Source: Actinoallomurus liliacearum (lineage in GTDB: Bacteria; Actinomycetota; Actinomycetes; Streptosporangiales; Streptosporangiaceae). From it: a DNA stretch of 64,000 nucleotides. Under the pieces are notes generated by a model. The model was not told where the DNA came from and did not search any database. It saw only the letters and a list, made by a program, of their open reading frames with translations. The position numbers were made by a program, and so were the translations under genes. The stretch covers positions 744,001-808,000 of the forward strand of contig NZ_BAABHJ010000005.1 in the NCBI RefSeq assembly GCF_039542035.1, read 5' to 3'. This document shows, piece after piece, positions 44,189-52,619 of this stretch (position 1 is its first letter; each line of letters starts with the position of its first letter).

Positions 44189-45061
44189 TCAGGTGGATGG
44201 TTCGGTGCTGTCGGTCACGAAGTCGCGGAGTAGAGGGAACGCCGTCCCGGGGGCCTCGCGGAAGACGCCGTGACCGGTGTCCGGGAGGACGTGCAGGCGG
44301 ACGGGTGCGTTGGTGATCGCCTCGGTGAGGCGGCGGGCGGCCGGTTCGGTGGCCACCGGGTCGTCCGCGCCGGTGAGGACGAGCGTCGGACAGGTCAGCC
44401 GGTCGAGCCGGTCCCAGGGATCGAACCGCGCGGCGAGGACGTGCCTGAAGTGTTCGAGGACGTCGTGGTTCCACTGGATCCGGGCCAGCCGGTCGGCGGC
44501 GTCCGGGTCGCCGCCGGACTTCCGGGAGTACAGCGGAAGACAGACGCTCTCCCACGCCGCACGGATCTCGTCGCCGCTCTCGCCGGCCCAGTAGCGGCGG
44601 GCCACCTCGCGCGCCTCGGCGCCGCCGAGACGTTCGAACACGGCCAGCCGCTCCTCGGTGGGGCCCGGCATCACGCTGTCGAGGACCAGCTTGGAGACGC
44701 GTTCCGGGTGACGTAGGGCCGCCGTCAGGGCGACCCACCCGCCGCTGGACGTGCCCACCAGGGTCGGGTCGACGATGCCGAGGGCGTCGCAGAAGTCGAC
44801 GACGTCGTCCGCCCACCGGTCCCACGTCCAGGACCCGGGACCGGCCCGGTCGGACCGGCCGCTGCCCCGCTGATCCAGGTACACCACCTGGGCGAACTCG
44901 GTGGCCGCGCCGAACCCTGGCTTGAACACCGAGTGGTCGGCGCCAGGGCCGCCGTGCAGCACGACGATCGTCGGTCGCTCCACCATGGTCGCCCCGTCCG
45001 GGACGAGCTGACACCCGTCAACGTCGAAATAGAGAACGACGTCATTCACGCGGACCCGCAC
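44189..45061 (-). CDS. Alpha/beta hydrolase, proline iminopeptidase-like
   Basis: It has 290 residues from GTG 45061 (MRVRVNDVVLYFDVDG). IVVLHGGPGADHSVFKPGF is the HGGP oxyanion motif of the iminopeptidase S33 group, VVYLDQRGSGRSDR its usual follow-up, GTSSGGWVAL the Ser elbow, TGADDPVA holds the Asp and PDTGHGVF the His. It is probably a cytoplasmic peptidase or esterase. The longer frame extends into the neighbouring pseudogene and was not used. Confidence 0.87.
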   Translation of the reverse strand: MRVRVNDVVLYFDVDGCQLVPDGATMVERPTIVVLHGGPGADHSVFKPGFGAATEFAQVVYLDQRGSGRSDRAGPGSWTWDRWADDVVDFCDALGIVDPTLVGTSSGGWVALTAALRHPERVSKLVLDSVMPGPTEERLAVFERLGGAEAREVARRYWAGESGDEIRAAWESVCLPLYSRKSGGDPDAADRLARIQWNHDVLEHFRHVLAARFDPWDRLDRLTCPTLVLTGADDPVATEPAARRLTEAITNAPVRLHVLPDTGHGVFREAPGTAFPLLRDFVTDSTEPST

Positions 45062-45111
45062 CGCCCCATTGTGGGGGAATCCGGGACCCGCGAACTGGCC
45101 GACATCGGTCC

Positions 45112-45627
45112 TTGCCGTCTCTGTTGACGGCGGAAAACCGGCGAACCGGACACCCTGCCGTCCCCTCCGGCGACAATGAGGCAACGGCGACTACACAGCA
45201 GGTGCTGGCGCCTGAGTATGTGCACGTCAGCAAGGACGACTTTCCGAACGCTCGGCGGCGGCAGGCGCGGCAGATGCGGCTCGTGGAGGAGGCCCTGGCG
45301 GAGGGTTTGAGCGTCGCCGTCGACAACACCAACCCCTCGCCTGAGGAGTGGTGGCCGCTGGCCGAGGCCGCGCGGCGGCACGGGGCGAAGGTGGTCGGTT
45401 ACTGGTTCCCGCCCGACGTCGCCGGTTCGCTGCGCCGCAACGCCTCGCGTACCGGGAGGAATCGAGTGCCCGACGTCGGTGTCTTCGCCACCCTGAAACG
45501 TCTGCGCCGTCCGCGGCCGTCAGACGGCTTCGACGAGCTGTACGAGGTCCGGATCGACGGCGCGGGCGGATTCGGTGAGGTCAGGGGGGTGCTGAGCACG
45601 GGCCGTTCGGAGTGCCTGGCGGGGTGA
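45112..45627 (+). pseudogene. P-loop kinase fragment lacking its Walker A segment
   Basis: From about residue 36 the frame resembles AAA_33/polynucleotide-kinase-like proteins: HVSKDDFPNARRRQARQM, VAVDNTNPSPEEWWPLAEAA, VGYWFPPDVAGSLRRNASRT and VPDVGVFATLKRLRRPRPSDG. The expected N-terminal G-x-x-x-x-G-K-S/T loop is absent; upstream of residue 36 the sequence is unrelated and runs into the 5' region of the opposite-strand hydrolase. The gene has therefore lost its first 20-30 codons. It may still yield a 171-residue product from ATG 45112, but without ATP binding. Confidence 0.75.
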
Positions 45628-46929
45628 TCAACCGCGGGGCAGGGAAATGACGAACCGCCCGGCCGCGTCGATGACGATGTCTCCGTCAGCCGTACGGGCC
45701 AGGCGTCGGGCAAGTGCGAGCCCGAGTCCGACGCCGTCGTGACCGTCGTCGGGGTTGGCGCGTCGGCCCGGTTCGAACACTGCGTTACGGAGCTCCACCG
45801 GTACGCCGGGACCGTCATCGGTGATGATGATCTCCACGTTGGCAGTGCACTCCACTGTGATCTGGTTCCGCGCGTAGCGGCGGGCATTGCTCAGCAGGGG
45901 CACGAGGATGCGTTCGACCAGGTTCGCGGGTACCCCAGCCATCACGTCGTTACCGGCTACGACGATCGGCGGCCCCTCCGTGCTGCGCTCGGCCACGTCA
46001 CGGGCCAGGTGGAGCAGCGAGCATCGGCCCCGGACCTGATCGGTGGGGATGGTGAGCAGGGATTCACAGATCCGCTGCATGGTGGCCGCGCTCGCCGCGA
46101 TCGCTTGATGTGAGGCGTCTCGTTCAGCGACGGTGCGGTTTCGCGCGATCAGCCAGTCGATCTCTGCGGTGATCTGGGCCAGCGGGGTCCGTAGTTCGTG
46201 TGAGAGTTCAGCGGTGAGCTGTTGTTCGTGGCGCAGGACGGCGGAGAGCCGATCGAGTAGCTGATCTAGGTTGCTCGCCAGCCCGGCGAGTTCGGCAGGA
46301 CGGTGTTCCGAGCCGAACCGGTGATGGGTTCCGTGCTCTCCCCATTGCGTGGCCTGCTCGCTCATCTGTGCTACCGGCCGGAGGGCACCGCGAACGACCG
46401 CGCGAGTCAGCGGGTAGACGCCGAAGAGCAACAGCAGGGCGAGGATCGCGGAACCGGCGAGCACCAGACGGGCCAGGTCGCTGTAGGGGTCAAGATCAAC
46501 CGCGCTGACCACCGTGCCCACCCGCCGGCCTTCGGACGTCACCGGCAGCGAGTAAACCCTCCAGGCGTACGGCGTCTTGGTGTCCATGAAGGTCTTGCGC
46601 TGCCCGGCCATGCGGTCCGCGCTCGCCTGCAGCCCCTTGGGCGCTCTTGGGCGCTCGATGGCTGTGTGACCCTGGTAGATCCAGACTCCGACGTCCAAAG
46701 CGCGGTCGTCGGAGGGTTCCAGCACTTGGATATGGCCGTCCGGCCAGGTCTGGAGGGTCGCTGCCACGGCCGCCGCCCGGGTCCGCAGTAGGTCATCGGC
46801 CTGTCTACGCAGCTGCGTGTGAAGCGCCAGGTTGAAGACCACGGTGAGCAGCGTGACCCAGATCGCCGTCGTGGCCAGCGCGAGCAGAGCGAGGCGACCG
46901 CGCAGAGTCGCCGGCGTGAGGCCCCTCAT
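45628..46929 (-). CDS. Sensor histidine kinase
   Basis: The 433-residue product has helix 1 (LALLALATTAIWVTLLTVVF), an extracytoplasmic sensor of about 115 residues, helix 2 (LVLAGSAILALLLLFGVYPL), a HAMP linker, HisKA with His244 in ELSHELRTPLAQ, and an HATPase domain (LLSNARRYA, DDGPGVP, GVGLGLALARRLA). ATG 46929 overlaps the response regulator stop by 4 nt. It partners the regulator encoded next. Confidence 0.95.
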   Translation of the reverse strand: MRGLTPATLRGRLALLALATTAIWVTLLTVVFNLALHTQLRRQADDLLRTRAAAVAATLQTWPDGHIQVLEPSDDRALDVGVWIYQGHTAIERPRAPKGLQASADRMAGQRKTFMDTKTPYAWRVYSLPVTSEGRRVGTVVSAVDLDPYSDLARLVLAGSAILALLLLFGVYPLTRAVVRGALRPVAQMSEQATQWGEHGTHHRFGSEHRPAELAGLASNLDQLLDRLSAVLRHEQQLTAELSHELRTPLAQITAEIDWLIARNRTVAERDASHQAIAASAATMQRICESLLTIPTDQVRGRCSLLHLARDVAERSTEGPPIVVAGNDVMAGVPANLVERILVPLLSNARRYARNQITVECTANVEIIITDDGPGVPVELRNAVFEPGRRANPDDGHDGVGLGLALARRLARTADGDIVIDAAGRFVISLPRG

Positions 46930-47594
46930 GCGAATCGGTAGCCGACGCCGCGTATGGTGCTGATGCCCCGCTCACACCCGGCTTCATGGAGCTTACGGCG
47001 CAGGCGCCTCAGGTACTGGTCGAGGGTGTTGTCACTGACCTGGGCGCCTTCGGGCCAGGCCGAGCGCACCAGGGCATGGCGCCGGACGACCGCGCCGGGG
47101 TCTGCCATCAAGGAGGCCAGTAGCCGGAACTCGGTGGGTGTGAGGGGCATCTGTGTGCCGTCCGGGGTCTTCAGGACGTGTGCGACCGGGTCCAGCCGCA
47201 GCCCGTCGACCTCGGTGGCCGCCTCGCGACCGGCTCTGCGTAGCACCGCACGGACTCTGGCGGCGAGTTCGGCCAGGTGGAAGGGCTTGGCGAGATAGTC
47301 GTCGCCGCCTGCGGAGAAGCCCGAAAGCCGGGACGTGAGGCCGTCACGAGCGGTCAGGAAGATGACCGGCATGTCCAGCCCGGCAGCGCGCATGGCCTGA
47401 CAGACGTCCCTGCCATCGGAGTCGGGCAACCCGATGTCAAGCACGACTGCGTCGATCTGGTCATCAATCGTCCGCAGCGCGCCTGCTCCGTCCGCGGCTG
47501 TCAACACCTCGAACTGCTCCTCGCGCAGGCCCCGGGCGAGAACGTCACGAAGTCCGTGGTCGTCCTCGACGACCAGGACGCGGTGAATGGTCAC
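46926..47594 (-). CDS. OmpR-family response regulator
   Basis: It has 222 residues. The receiver domain shows acidic D11/D12, phosphoacceptor Asp53 (AVVLDIGLPDSDG), the T in FLTARDG and the K in DYLAKPFHL. The C-terminal winged helix (MPLTPTEFRLLASLM, VSDNTLDQYLRRLRRKL, ISTIRGVGYRFA) is typical OmpR/PhoB. The divergent start and the repeats at 47599-47664 suggest it controls itself and the membrane protein gene. Confidence 0.96.
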   Translation of the reverse strand: MTIHRVLVVEDDHGLRDVLARGLREEQFEVLTAADGAGALRTIDDQIDAVVLDIGLPDSDGRDVCQAMRAAGLDMPVIFLTARDGLTSRLSGFSAGGDDYLAKPFHLAELAARVRAVLRRAGREAATEVDGLRLDPVAHVLKTPDGTQMPLTPTEFRLLASLMADPGAVVRRHALVRSAWPEGAQVSDNTLDQYLRRLRRKLHEAGCERGISTIRGVGYRFA

Positions 47595-47598
47595 ACGG

Positions 47599-47626
47599 TC
47601 AGGTTACGGACCTTCCCGTAACCTGA
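47599..47626. promoter_or_regulatory. Perfect inverted repeat in the regulator upstream region
   Basis: tcaggttacgg (47599-47609) and ccgtaacctga (47616-47626) form an 11-bp inverted repeat with a 6-nt centre, 5 nt before the response regulator start. It is a candidate operator, or a hairpin in the leader. Confidence 0.55.
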
Positions 47627-47647
47627 GCCCACCTGCCTGCCGAAGCG

Positions 47648-47664
47648 TTCAGGTTGTGTTCAGG
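47648..47664 (+). promoter_or_regulatory. OmpR-type direct repeats TTCAGG-N5-TTCAGG
   Basis: TTCAGG occurs at 47648-47653 and 47659-47664, an 11-bp period (one helical turn) typical of OmpR/PhoB-class boxes, 23 nt before the membrane protein ATG. The nearby inverted repeat shares TCAGGTT. Confidence 0.6.
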
Positions 47665-47686
47665 CACGCCGTGCCAGCCTTCCCCG

Positions 47687-48982
47687 ATGACAACAACTCA
47701 GCAGATCCGGATGGGCGAACCGACCGGCCGGCAGATGCTCAACAAGGTGCCTGAGGTCACGGTCTGGTTCTGGATCATCAAGATCCTCTGCACGACCGTC
47801 GGTGAGAGTTTCGCCGACTACATCAACACCACGCTGGGCTTCGGCCTGACCAACACCATGCTGTTGTTCACCGCGGTATTCGCGGTCGTGCTAACGGTCC
47901 AGTTCCGTACCAAGCGCTACAGCCCGTTCCCGTACTGGCTGACCGTCGTGGTGGTCAGTGTCACCGGCACGCTGTATACCGACATGCTCACCGATGAGCA
48001 ACACGTCCCGCTGTGGTTGAGCTCGACGGTGTTCTCGGTCCTGCTGGCCCTCGTCTTCGGAGTCTGGTGGCTGCGCGAGCGGACCCTGTCGATCCACAGC
48101 ATCACGACCTTCCCGCGTGAGGCGTTCTACTGGCTGACCGTCCTGGTGACGTTCGCGCTGGGCACCGCCACCGGTGACTGGACGCTGGAGCTGACCAACT
48201 GGACACCCGCGCAGTCGGTGTTCCTGCCGCTGGGCCTCATCGCGTCGATCACCGCCCTGTGGAAGTTCGGCGCCAACCCGGTCCTTTCGTTCTGGCTGGC
48301 CTACATCCTCACCCGACCGCTCGGCGCCAACATCGGTGACTGGCTCGCCTCCCCGAAGGTCGCGGCCAACCCCGGCGACCCGGTCGGACTCGGCCTGGGC
48401 ACCTTCATCACGAGCCTGATCTTCCTCGGCGCCATCCTGGCGACGGTCATCTACCTGTCGATCAGCCGCAGCGACGTCGCCGAGACCTACGAGGCGACCC
48501 ACGCGCCGTCGGCCACCGCCAACGCGCGCAAGGAGCGCATCGCGCTGGGAGCCTTCGGCGTGATCGCCGCCGGCACCGCCGCGCTGATGGTCTGGGCCCA
48601 CAACCAGCCCCACGTCACCTGCGACCCGACCGGTCAGAGCGAGACGATGCCGGCCTGCCCGAAGCCGGCCCTGACCGGCGACCAGACGACCGCCGCAGTG
48701 GCGAAGTACGAGAACCTCGCCCAGACGGCGATCACCCAGGACCGGGCCGGGAAGGCCGCGGCCTCCCACGCCACCGTGCAGAAGATGCGCGATGACTGGG
48801 ACGCCGACGCCACCTCGCTGCAGGCGGTCAACAAGAAGACCTGGACCCTGCTCGACAACCAGATGGACGCGGTCCTCAAGACGTACGCCATCGACCACGG
48901 CCACATCAAGCCGGCCCCAGCCGCCAAGCAGGAGAAGCAGCTCAAGGTCCTGCTGGCCGACTTCAAGAGCCACCGCTTCTGA
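47687..48982 (+). CDS. COG4705-like multi-helix membrane protein
   Basis: The 431-residue product (ATG 47687) has about nine helices. KVPEVTVWFWIIKILCTTVGESFADY and LSIHSITTFPREAFYWLTVL, LGTATGDW are the hallmarks of COG4705, built from a repeated helix pair. A soluble C-terminal part of about 115 residues with two Cys (CDPTGQSETMPACP) follows a last helix, so it is probably outside. It is the likely target of the adjacent two-component system. The function is unknown. Confidence 0.8.
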   Translation: MTTTQQIRMGEPTGRQMLNKVPEVTVWFWIIKILCTTVGESFADYINTTLGFGLTNTMLLFTAVFAVVLTVQFRTKRYSPFPYWLTVVVVSVTGTLYTDMLTDEQHVPLWLSSTVFSVLLALVFGVWWLRERTLSIHSITTFPREAFYWLTVLVTFALGTATGDWTLELTNWTPAQSVFLPLGLIASITALWKFGANPVLSFWLAYILTRPLGANIGDWLASPKVAANPGDPVGLGLGTFITSLIFLGAILATVIYLSISRSDVAETYEATHAPSATANARKERIALGAFGVIAAGTAALMVWAHNQPHVTCDPTGQSETMPACPKPALTGDQTTAAVAKYENLAQTAITQDRAGKAAASHATVQKMRDDWDADATSLQAVNKKTWTLLDNQMDAVLKTYAIDHGHIKPAPAAKQEKQLKVLLADFKSHRF

Positions 48983-49140
48983 ATGGGCGCGTGAAGTAGG
49001 CGGATCACCCTCCTGCCCCGCGGGGTGGCCGGTACGGGCGGCCGACCGCCGGAGCCTGACTCTCGGCTCAGCCGCCCCCCCGACGCCCAGCACACCCCGA
49101 TCACCTGACTCCGCAACACTGCGGCTCCCATTTTCCCTGG

Positions 49141-49276
49141 CCGCCTACCTCAAGATCGGTTGACCGCCCACCACCAGGCACGATGGCCGCCCACCACCAC
49201 CCCACGGGCCGCCAGCCTCCAGGACCGGAGGCCGCCAATCACCAGAACCAAGGCCGCCTACCACCGCTTCTGGATG
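49141..49276 (+). repeat. Degenerate 22-23 bp tandem repeat, six units
   Basis: CCGCC recurs at 49141, 49164, 49187, 49209, 49232 and 49254, i.e. at intervals of 23, 23, 22, 23 and 22 bp. A shared pattern is ccgcc-nacc-acca-gg and a trailing gg. It lies in the gene-poor interval 48983-49325, which otherwise shows nothing I can support as coding. Confidence 0.6.
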
Positions 49277-49325
49277 GCCGTCAGCACCGAGCTCATGACC
49301 GAGGCGGCGCGCACGCTGCTGACCG

Positions 49326-49664
49326 AGCTCGGCGGACGCCGCCCGCTGTGCGCTGAACGGCTGGTGCTACTGCACCCTGCGCGGTGCGGGTCGCTCGGCC
49401 CGGCAGGCCACGCGGACCCTGCACGGGACGAATGTCGCGGACAAGAACGAGCTGCTGTTCGCGCGCGGCGTCAACTTCAATGACGTGCCCGTCTGGCAAC
49501 GTCGCGGGATCGGGCTGTGGTGGGAGAGCTTCGAACGGCCGGGGGGTGGGAGCCGCCGGAGGTTCCGGACCCGGCTGGTCCGTCCCCGGAAGGCGCTCCC
49601 GCCCCCATGGGAGGGCCGGCGCGACGGCTCTACGCGGGTTGGAGGACGGCCTGGATCTCCATGA
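49326..49664 (+). pseudogene. 3' fragment of tRNA(His) guanylyltransferase (Thg1) gene
   Basis: In the frame starting at 49326 the translation ALNGWCYCTLRGAGRSARQA, LHGTNVADKNELLFARGVNF and VPVWQRRGIGLWWESFERPG matches the C-terminal part of Thg1-like guanylyltransferases (3'-5' nucleotide addition to tRNA-His). A stop at 49320-49322 cuts the frame off upstream, and the catalytic palm with its metal Asp residues is missing. The frame then runs through non-homologous codons into the yceI end. It is a non-functional remnant of about 75 codons. Confidence 0.8.
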
Positions 49665-50205
49665 TGATCTGGACCTTCTCCCCGAGGGCGACGCCGCCGC
49701 CGGGGATCGGGCCGTTGTAGCTGATGCCGAACTCCATCCGGTCGATCTCACCGGTGGCGGTGAACCCGGCGCGGGCGCCCACGGCCGGGTCGGGGGCGAA
49801 CGGGTCGACACCGAAGCCGTTGATCTCCAGCTGCAGCGGGACCGGCCGGGTGACGCCTTTGAGCGTCAGCTCGCCCTCCATCAGGAAGTCGTCACCGTCA
49901 GGACTGATGCCGGTCGAGCGGTAGGTCATCGTGGGGTGCTGCTCGACCTCGAAGAAGTCGGCGTTGCGCAGGTGCTCGTCCCGTGGGGCGTTGGCGGTGT
50001 CGATCGAGGTCATGTCGATGGTGGCGGTCACCTCGGACTTCAGCGGGTCCTCGGCGGTGACGATCTGGCCCTCGAAGTGGGTGAAGTGGCCGCGTACCTT
50101 GCTGATCATCAGGTGCCGGACGGCGAAGCCCACGTGGGAGTGGGCCGGGTCGATCGCCCAGGTGCCGGCCACGTAGCCGGGGATCTCGATCAGGTCGGCG
50201 GACAT
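49630..50205 (-). CDS. YceI family protein
   Basis: The 191-residue product from ATG 50205 (SD aggag) starts MSADLIEIPGYVAGTWAIDP. The AHSHVGFAVRHLMISKVRGHF, EVTATIDMTSIDTANAPRDE and LTLKGVTRPVPLQL segments are the YceI lipocalin-like fold, which binds isoprenoid-type lipids in known members. No signal peptide, so cytoplasmic. A CMD gene lies upstream on the same strand. Confidence 0.93.
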   Translation of the reverse strand: MSADLIEIPGYVAGTWAIDPAHSHVGFAVRHLMISKVRGHFTHFEGQIVTAEDPLKSEVTATIDMTSIDTANAPRDEHLRNADFFEVEQHPTMTYRSTGISPDGDDFLMEGELTLKGVTRPVPLQLEINGFGVDPFAPDPAVGARAGFTATGEIDRMEFGISYNGPIPGGGVALGEKVQIIMEIQAVLQPA

Positions 50206-50315
50206 GGTTGCTCCTTGAGTTCTTCTGGAGAAGTGTCGGTGGCGCCAGGCCGGCGCGTCAGGCCAGGTGGGATCGGGCTGCTGGAGTCCGTCCTCACGGC
50301 CCGAGAAGCGGTGTG

Positions 50316-50789
50316 CTATCCCCACTGGCCGGGCTGGTAGTCGCCGGCGGGCTGCTGAGTGATGACGTTCAAGCGGTTCCAGGTGTTGATCACGGCGATC
50401 AGGGACACCAAGGCGGCGAGCTGGTCCTCGTCGTAGTGCTTGGCGGCGTTCGCCCAGGCCTCGTCGGTGACGCCGCCGGCGGCGTCGGCGATGCGGGTGC
50501 CCTGCTCGGTGAGCTCGAGCGCCGCGCGCTCGGCGTCGGTGAAGACCGTCGCCTCCCGCCAGGCCGCGACCAGGTTGAGGCGCACCGCAGTCTCCCCGGC
50601 GTGCGCGGCGTCCTTGGTGTGCATGTCGATGCAGACGGCGCAGCCGTTGATCTGGCTGGCGCGGATCTCCACCAGCTGTTGAGTCGCGGTGGGCAGCGTC
50701 GAGTCCGCCACGGCCCTGCTCGCCGAGTTGATGTACTTGATGACCTTGGCCGCGACCGGGTTGCTGCGGTGGTCGAACCGGGCGTCCAT
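50316..50789 (-). CDS. Carboxymuconolactone decarboxylase (AhpD-like) family protein
   Basis: The 157-residue product MDARFDHRSNPVAAKVIKYI carries the AhpD-type redox centre INGCAVCIDMHTKDAAHAGE (C-x-x-C with downstream His). It is likely a peroxidase or disulfide reductase of small size. It is followed by yceI after 110 nt on the same strand, perhaps one unit. Its 5' side abuts the nagA fragment. Confidence 0.92.
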   Translation of the reverse strand: MDARFDHRSNPVAAKVIKYINSASRAVADSTLPTATQQLVEIRASQINGCAVCIDMHTKDAAHAGETAVRLNLVAAWREATVFTDAERAALELTEQGTRIADAAGGVTDEAWANAAKHYDEDQLAALVSLIAVINTWNRLNVITQQPAGDYQPGQWG

Positions 50790-50869
50790 GCTGATCTCCT
50801 TCTCGTTTCCGTTCCTACCTCCACCGACGAAACAGCCCGGCGAAGTGTGAGCCGCCCGGAAGGAATCTG

Positions 50870-51589
50870 CGTGGTCCGGACGTCCCGGCGCTGCGGCACC
50901 TCTTGTCCGCCGGGGACGGCACCGTACGGGTCGTGACGCTCGCGCCGGAGCTGTCCGGCGGGATGGATCTGCTGCGCGAGGTCGTCTCGGCCGGTGTGAT
51001 CGCCGCGGTCGGGCACACGACGGCCGACTTCGACCAGGCCCGGCAGGCGTTCGCGTCCGGGGCGCGCCTGGCGACGCACCTGTTCAACGCGATGCGCGAC
51101 TTCCACCACCGCGACCCCGGCCCGGCCGGGGCCGCGCTCGCCGACGACGCCGTCACCTGCGAGCTGATCAACGACGGCTTCCACGTCCACGAGGAGGCGG
51201 TCCGCATCGCGGTGAACGCCGCGGGCGCGGAGCGGATCGCGCTCATCACCGACGCCACCCCCGCCGCCGGAATGACCGACGGCGACTTCCACCTCGGGCC
51301 GGTTCCGGTGTTCGCCCGCGACGGCAGGGTGACGCTGTCCGACGGCACGATCGCGGGCAGCACCCTGACGATGGACGCCGCCGTCCGGCACGCGGTCCAC
51401 TGCGTCGGTCTCCCGATCACCACGGCGGCGATCGCCGCGGCCACGACCCCCGCCACCGTGCTCGGTATCGCCGACCGTACGGGCAGCATCCATCCCGGCA
51501 AGGACGCCGACCTCGTCGTCCTGTCCGACCGGCTACGCGTCGAGACGGTGCTCCGGCGCGGCGCGGTCGTCCACGGGAACCTGCCCTAA
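50870..51589 (+). pseudogene. nagA: 3' part of N-acetylglucosamine-6-phosphate deacetylase gene
   Basis: The frame resembles the last 230-240 residues of NagA: VRVVTLAPELSGGMDLLREV, AVGHTTADFDQARQAF, RLATHLFNAMRDFHHRDPGP, LINDGFHVHEEAVRIA, LITDATPAAGM and ATTPATVLGI, ending GKDADLVVL. The metal-site His residues and the catalytic Asp remain, but the first 145 or so residues (N-terminal beta domain and first metal ligands) are absent. Homology begins near 50870, just upstream of the CMD gene. A TTG at 50903 could start a 228-residue product, which should be inactive. Confidence 0.8.
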
Positions 51590-52470
51590 CGCCGCGTCGG
51601 CGCCGTCTCCGGACGGTCGGCGGTCTCGGCGGAGACCTCGGTCAGGAGGCGGAGGGCCGCGGCGGACGGGGAGCCCGGCTCGGCCGACCAGACCATCACG
51701 CGCTGGCCCCGGTCGTCCGGCAGCGGCATGACCTCCTCCGACAGGGTCAGCGCGCCGACCAGCGGGTGGCGGTACTCGCGGGTGTTGTACGCGCAGTCGC
51801 CGACCGGGTGCGTCGACCACAACGCCGCGAACTCCGGGCTCTTCATCGCCAGCTCGCCGACCAGCGCGGTCAGATTCGGGTCGTCGGGGTAGCGGCCGGC
51901 GGCCAGCCGCAGGTAGGCCACGGCGTCCCGCGCCTTCTTCCGCCAGTCCGCGTACAGCTCCCGGGTGTGCGGGTCCAGGAACAGCAGCCGCGCCATGTTC
52001 GGCCGGTCGGCCGGGCGGTCGGGAGCGTCGAAGTCCAGGTGCCCGGCGAGCAGCGCGTGGGCCATCGGGTTCCAGGCGAGGGCGTCCGTGCACCGCCCGA
52101 TCACCATGGCGGGAACGTCCCCGAACGACTCGATCATCATCCGTACGCCGGGCCGTACCCGCTCCGGCCGGGGCCGCCGCCGGGCGGCCGGTTCGGGACG
52201 GGCGAGGCCGTGCAGGTACGCGCGCTCGTCCTCACCGAGGTTCAGCGCGCGGGCGATCGCGTCGAGGACGGCGTCGGAGGCGTTCTGGCTCTGCCCCTGT
52301 TCCAGCCGCGTGTAGTAGGCCACGCTGACGCCGGCGAGCTGGGCGAGCTCCTCGCGCCGCAGGCCCGGCACCCGGCGCCGCCCGCCGTAGTGGGTCAGCC
52401 CGACGTCCTCGGGTCGTAGCCGCGCGCGACGAGATCGCAGGAAGTCTCCGAGTTCGGGCCGTTTGTCCAT
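51586..52470 (-). CDS. Helix-turn-helix regulator, MmyB-like
   Basis: The 294-residue product from ATG 52470 (MDKRPELGDFLRSRRARLRP) has an XRE-type HTH (RRVPGLRREELAQLAGVSVAYYTRLEQGQSQNAS) and the C-terminal MmyB-like ligand domain (ALAWNPMAHALLAG, NMARLLFLDPHTRELYADW). It is divergent from the MFS exporter gene across 149 nt, so it probably represses it. The stop overlaps the nagA fragment by 4 nt on the other strand. Confidence 0.9.
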   Translation of the reverse strand: MDKRPELGDFLRSRRARLRPEDVGLTHYGGRRRVPGLRREELAQLAGVSVAYYTRLEQGQSQNASDAVLDAIARALNLGEDERAYLHGLARPEPAARRRPRPERVRPGVRMMIESFGDVPAMVIGRCTDALAWNPMAHALLAGHLDFDAPDRPADRPNMARLLFLDPHTRELYADWRKKARDAVAYLRLAAGRYPDDPNLTALVGELAMKSPEFAALWSTHPVGDCAYNTREYRHPLVGALTLSEEVMPLPDDRGQRVMVWSAEPGSPSAAALRLLTEVSAETADRPETAPTRR

Positions 52471-52517
52471 GTCTCCGAGTATGTCGCCTTCCCCGGCGCT
52501 GAGCCTGACCCTGCCAG

Positions 52518-52525
52518 TGGTACCA
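52518..52525. promoter_or_regulatory. Palindrome in the regulator/MFS divergent region
   Basis: TGGTACCA (52518-52525) sits near the middle of the 149-nt interval between the HTH gene and the MFS gene. It is a possible operator half or full site; there is only one copy and it is short. Confidence 0.3.
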
Positions 52526-52619
52526 ACCCGCGGCGTACGCGGGACAGAGGGCTGGGTACGGCCCGCCGCGCGGCGCAGTCTCTTCACCGACGAACTTCTC
52601 ATCACCGAAAGGGGCGGTC

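Noticed and set aside
49141..49276. CRISPR array
   Set aside because: Units are only 22-23 bp and degenerate throughout. There is no constant repeat alternating with unique spacers, and no cas genes are near.
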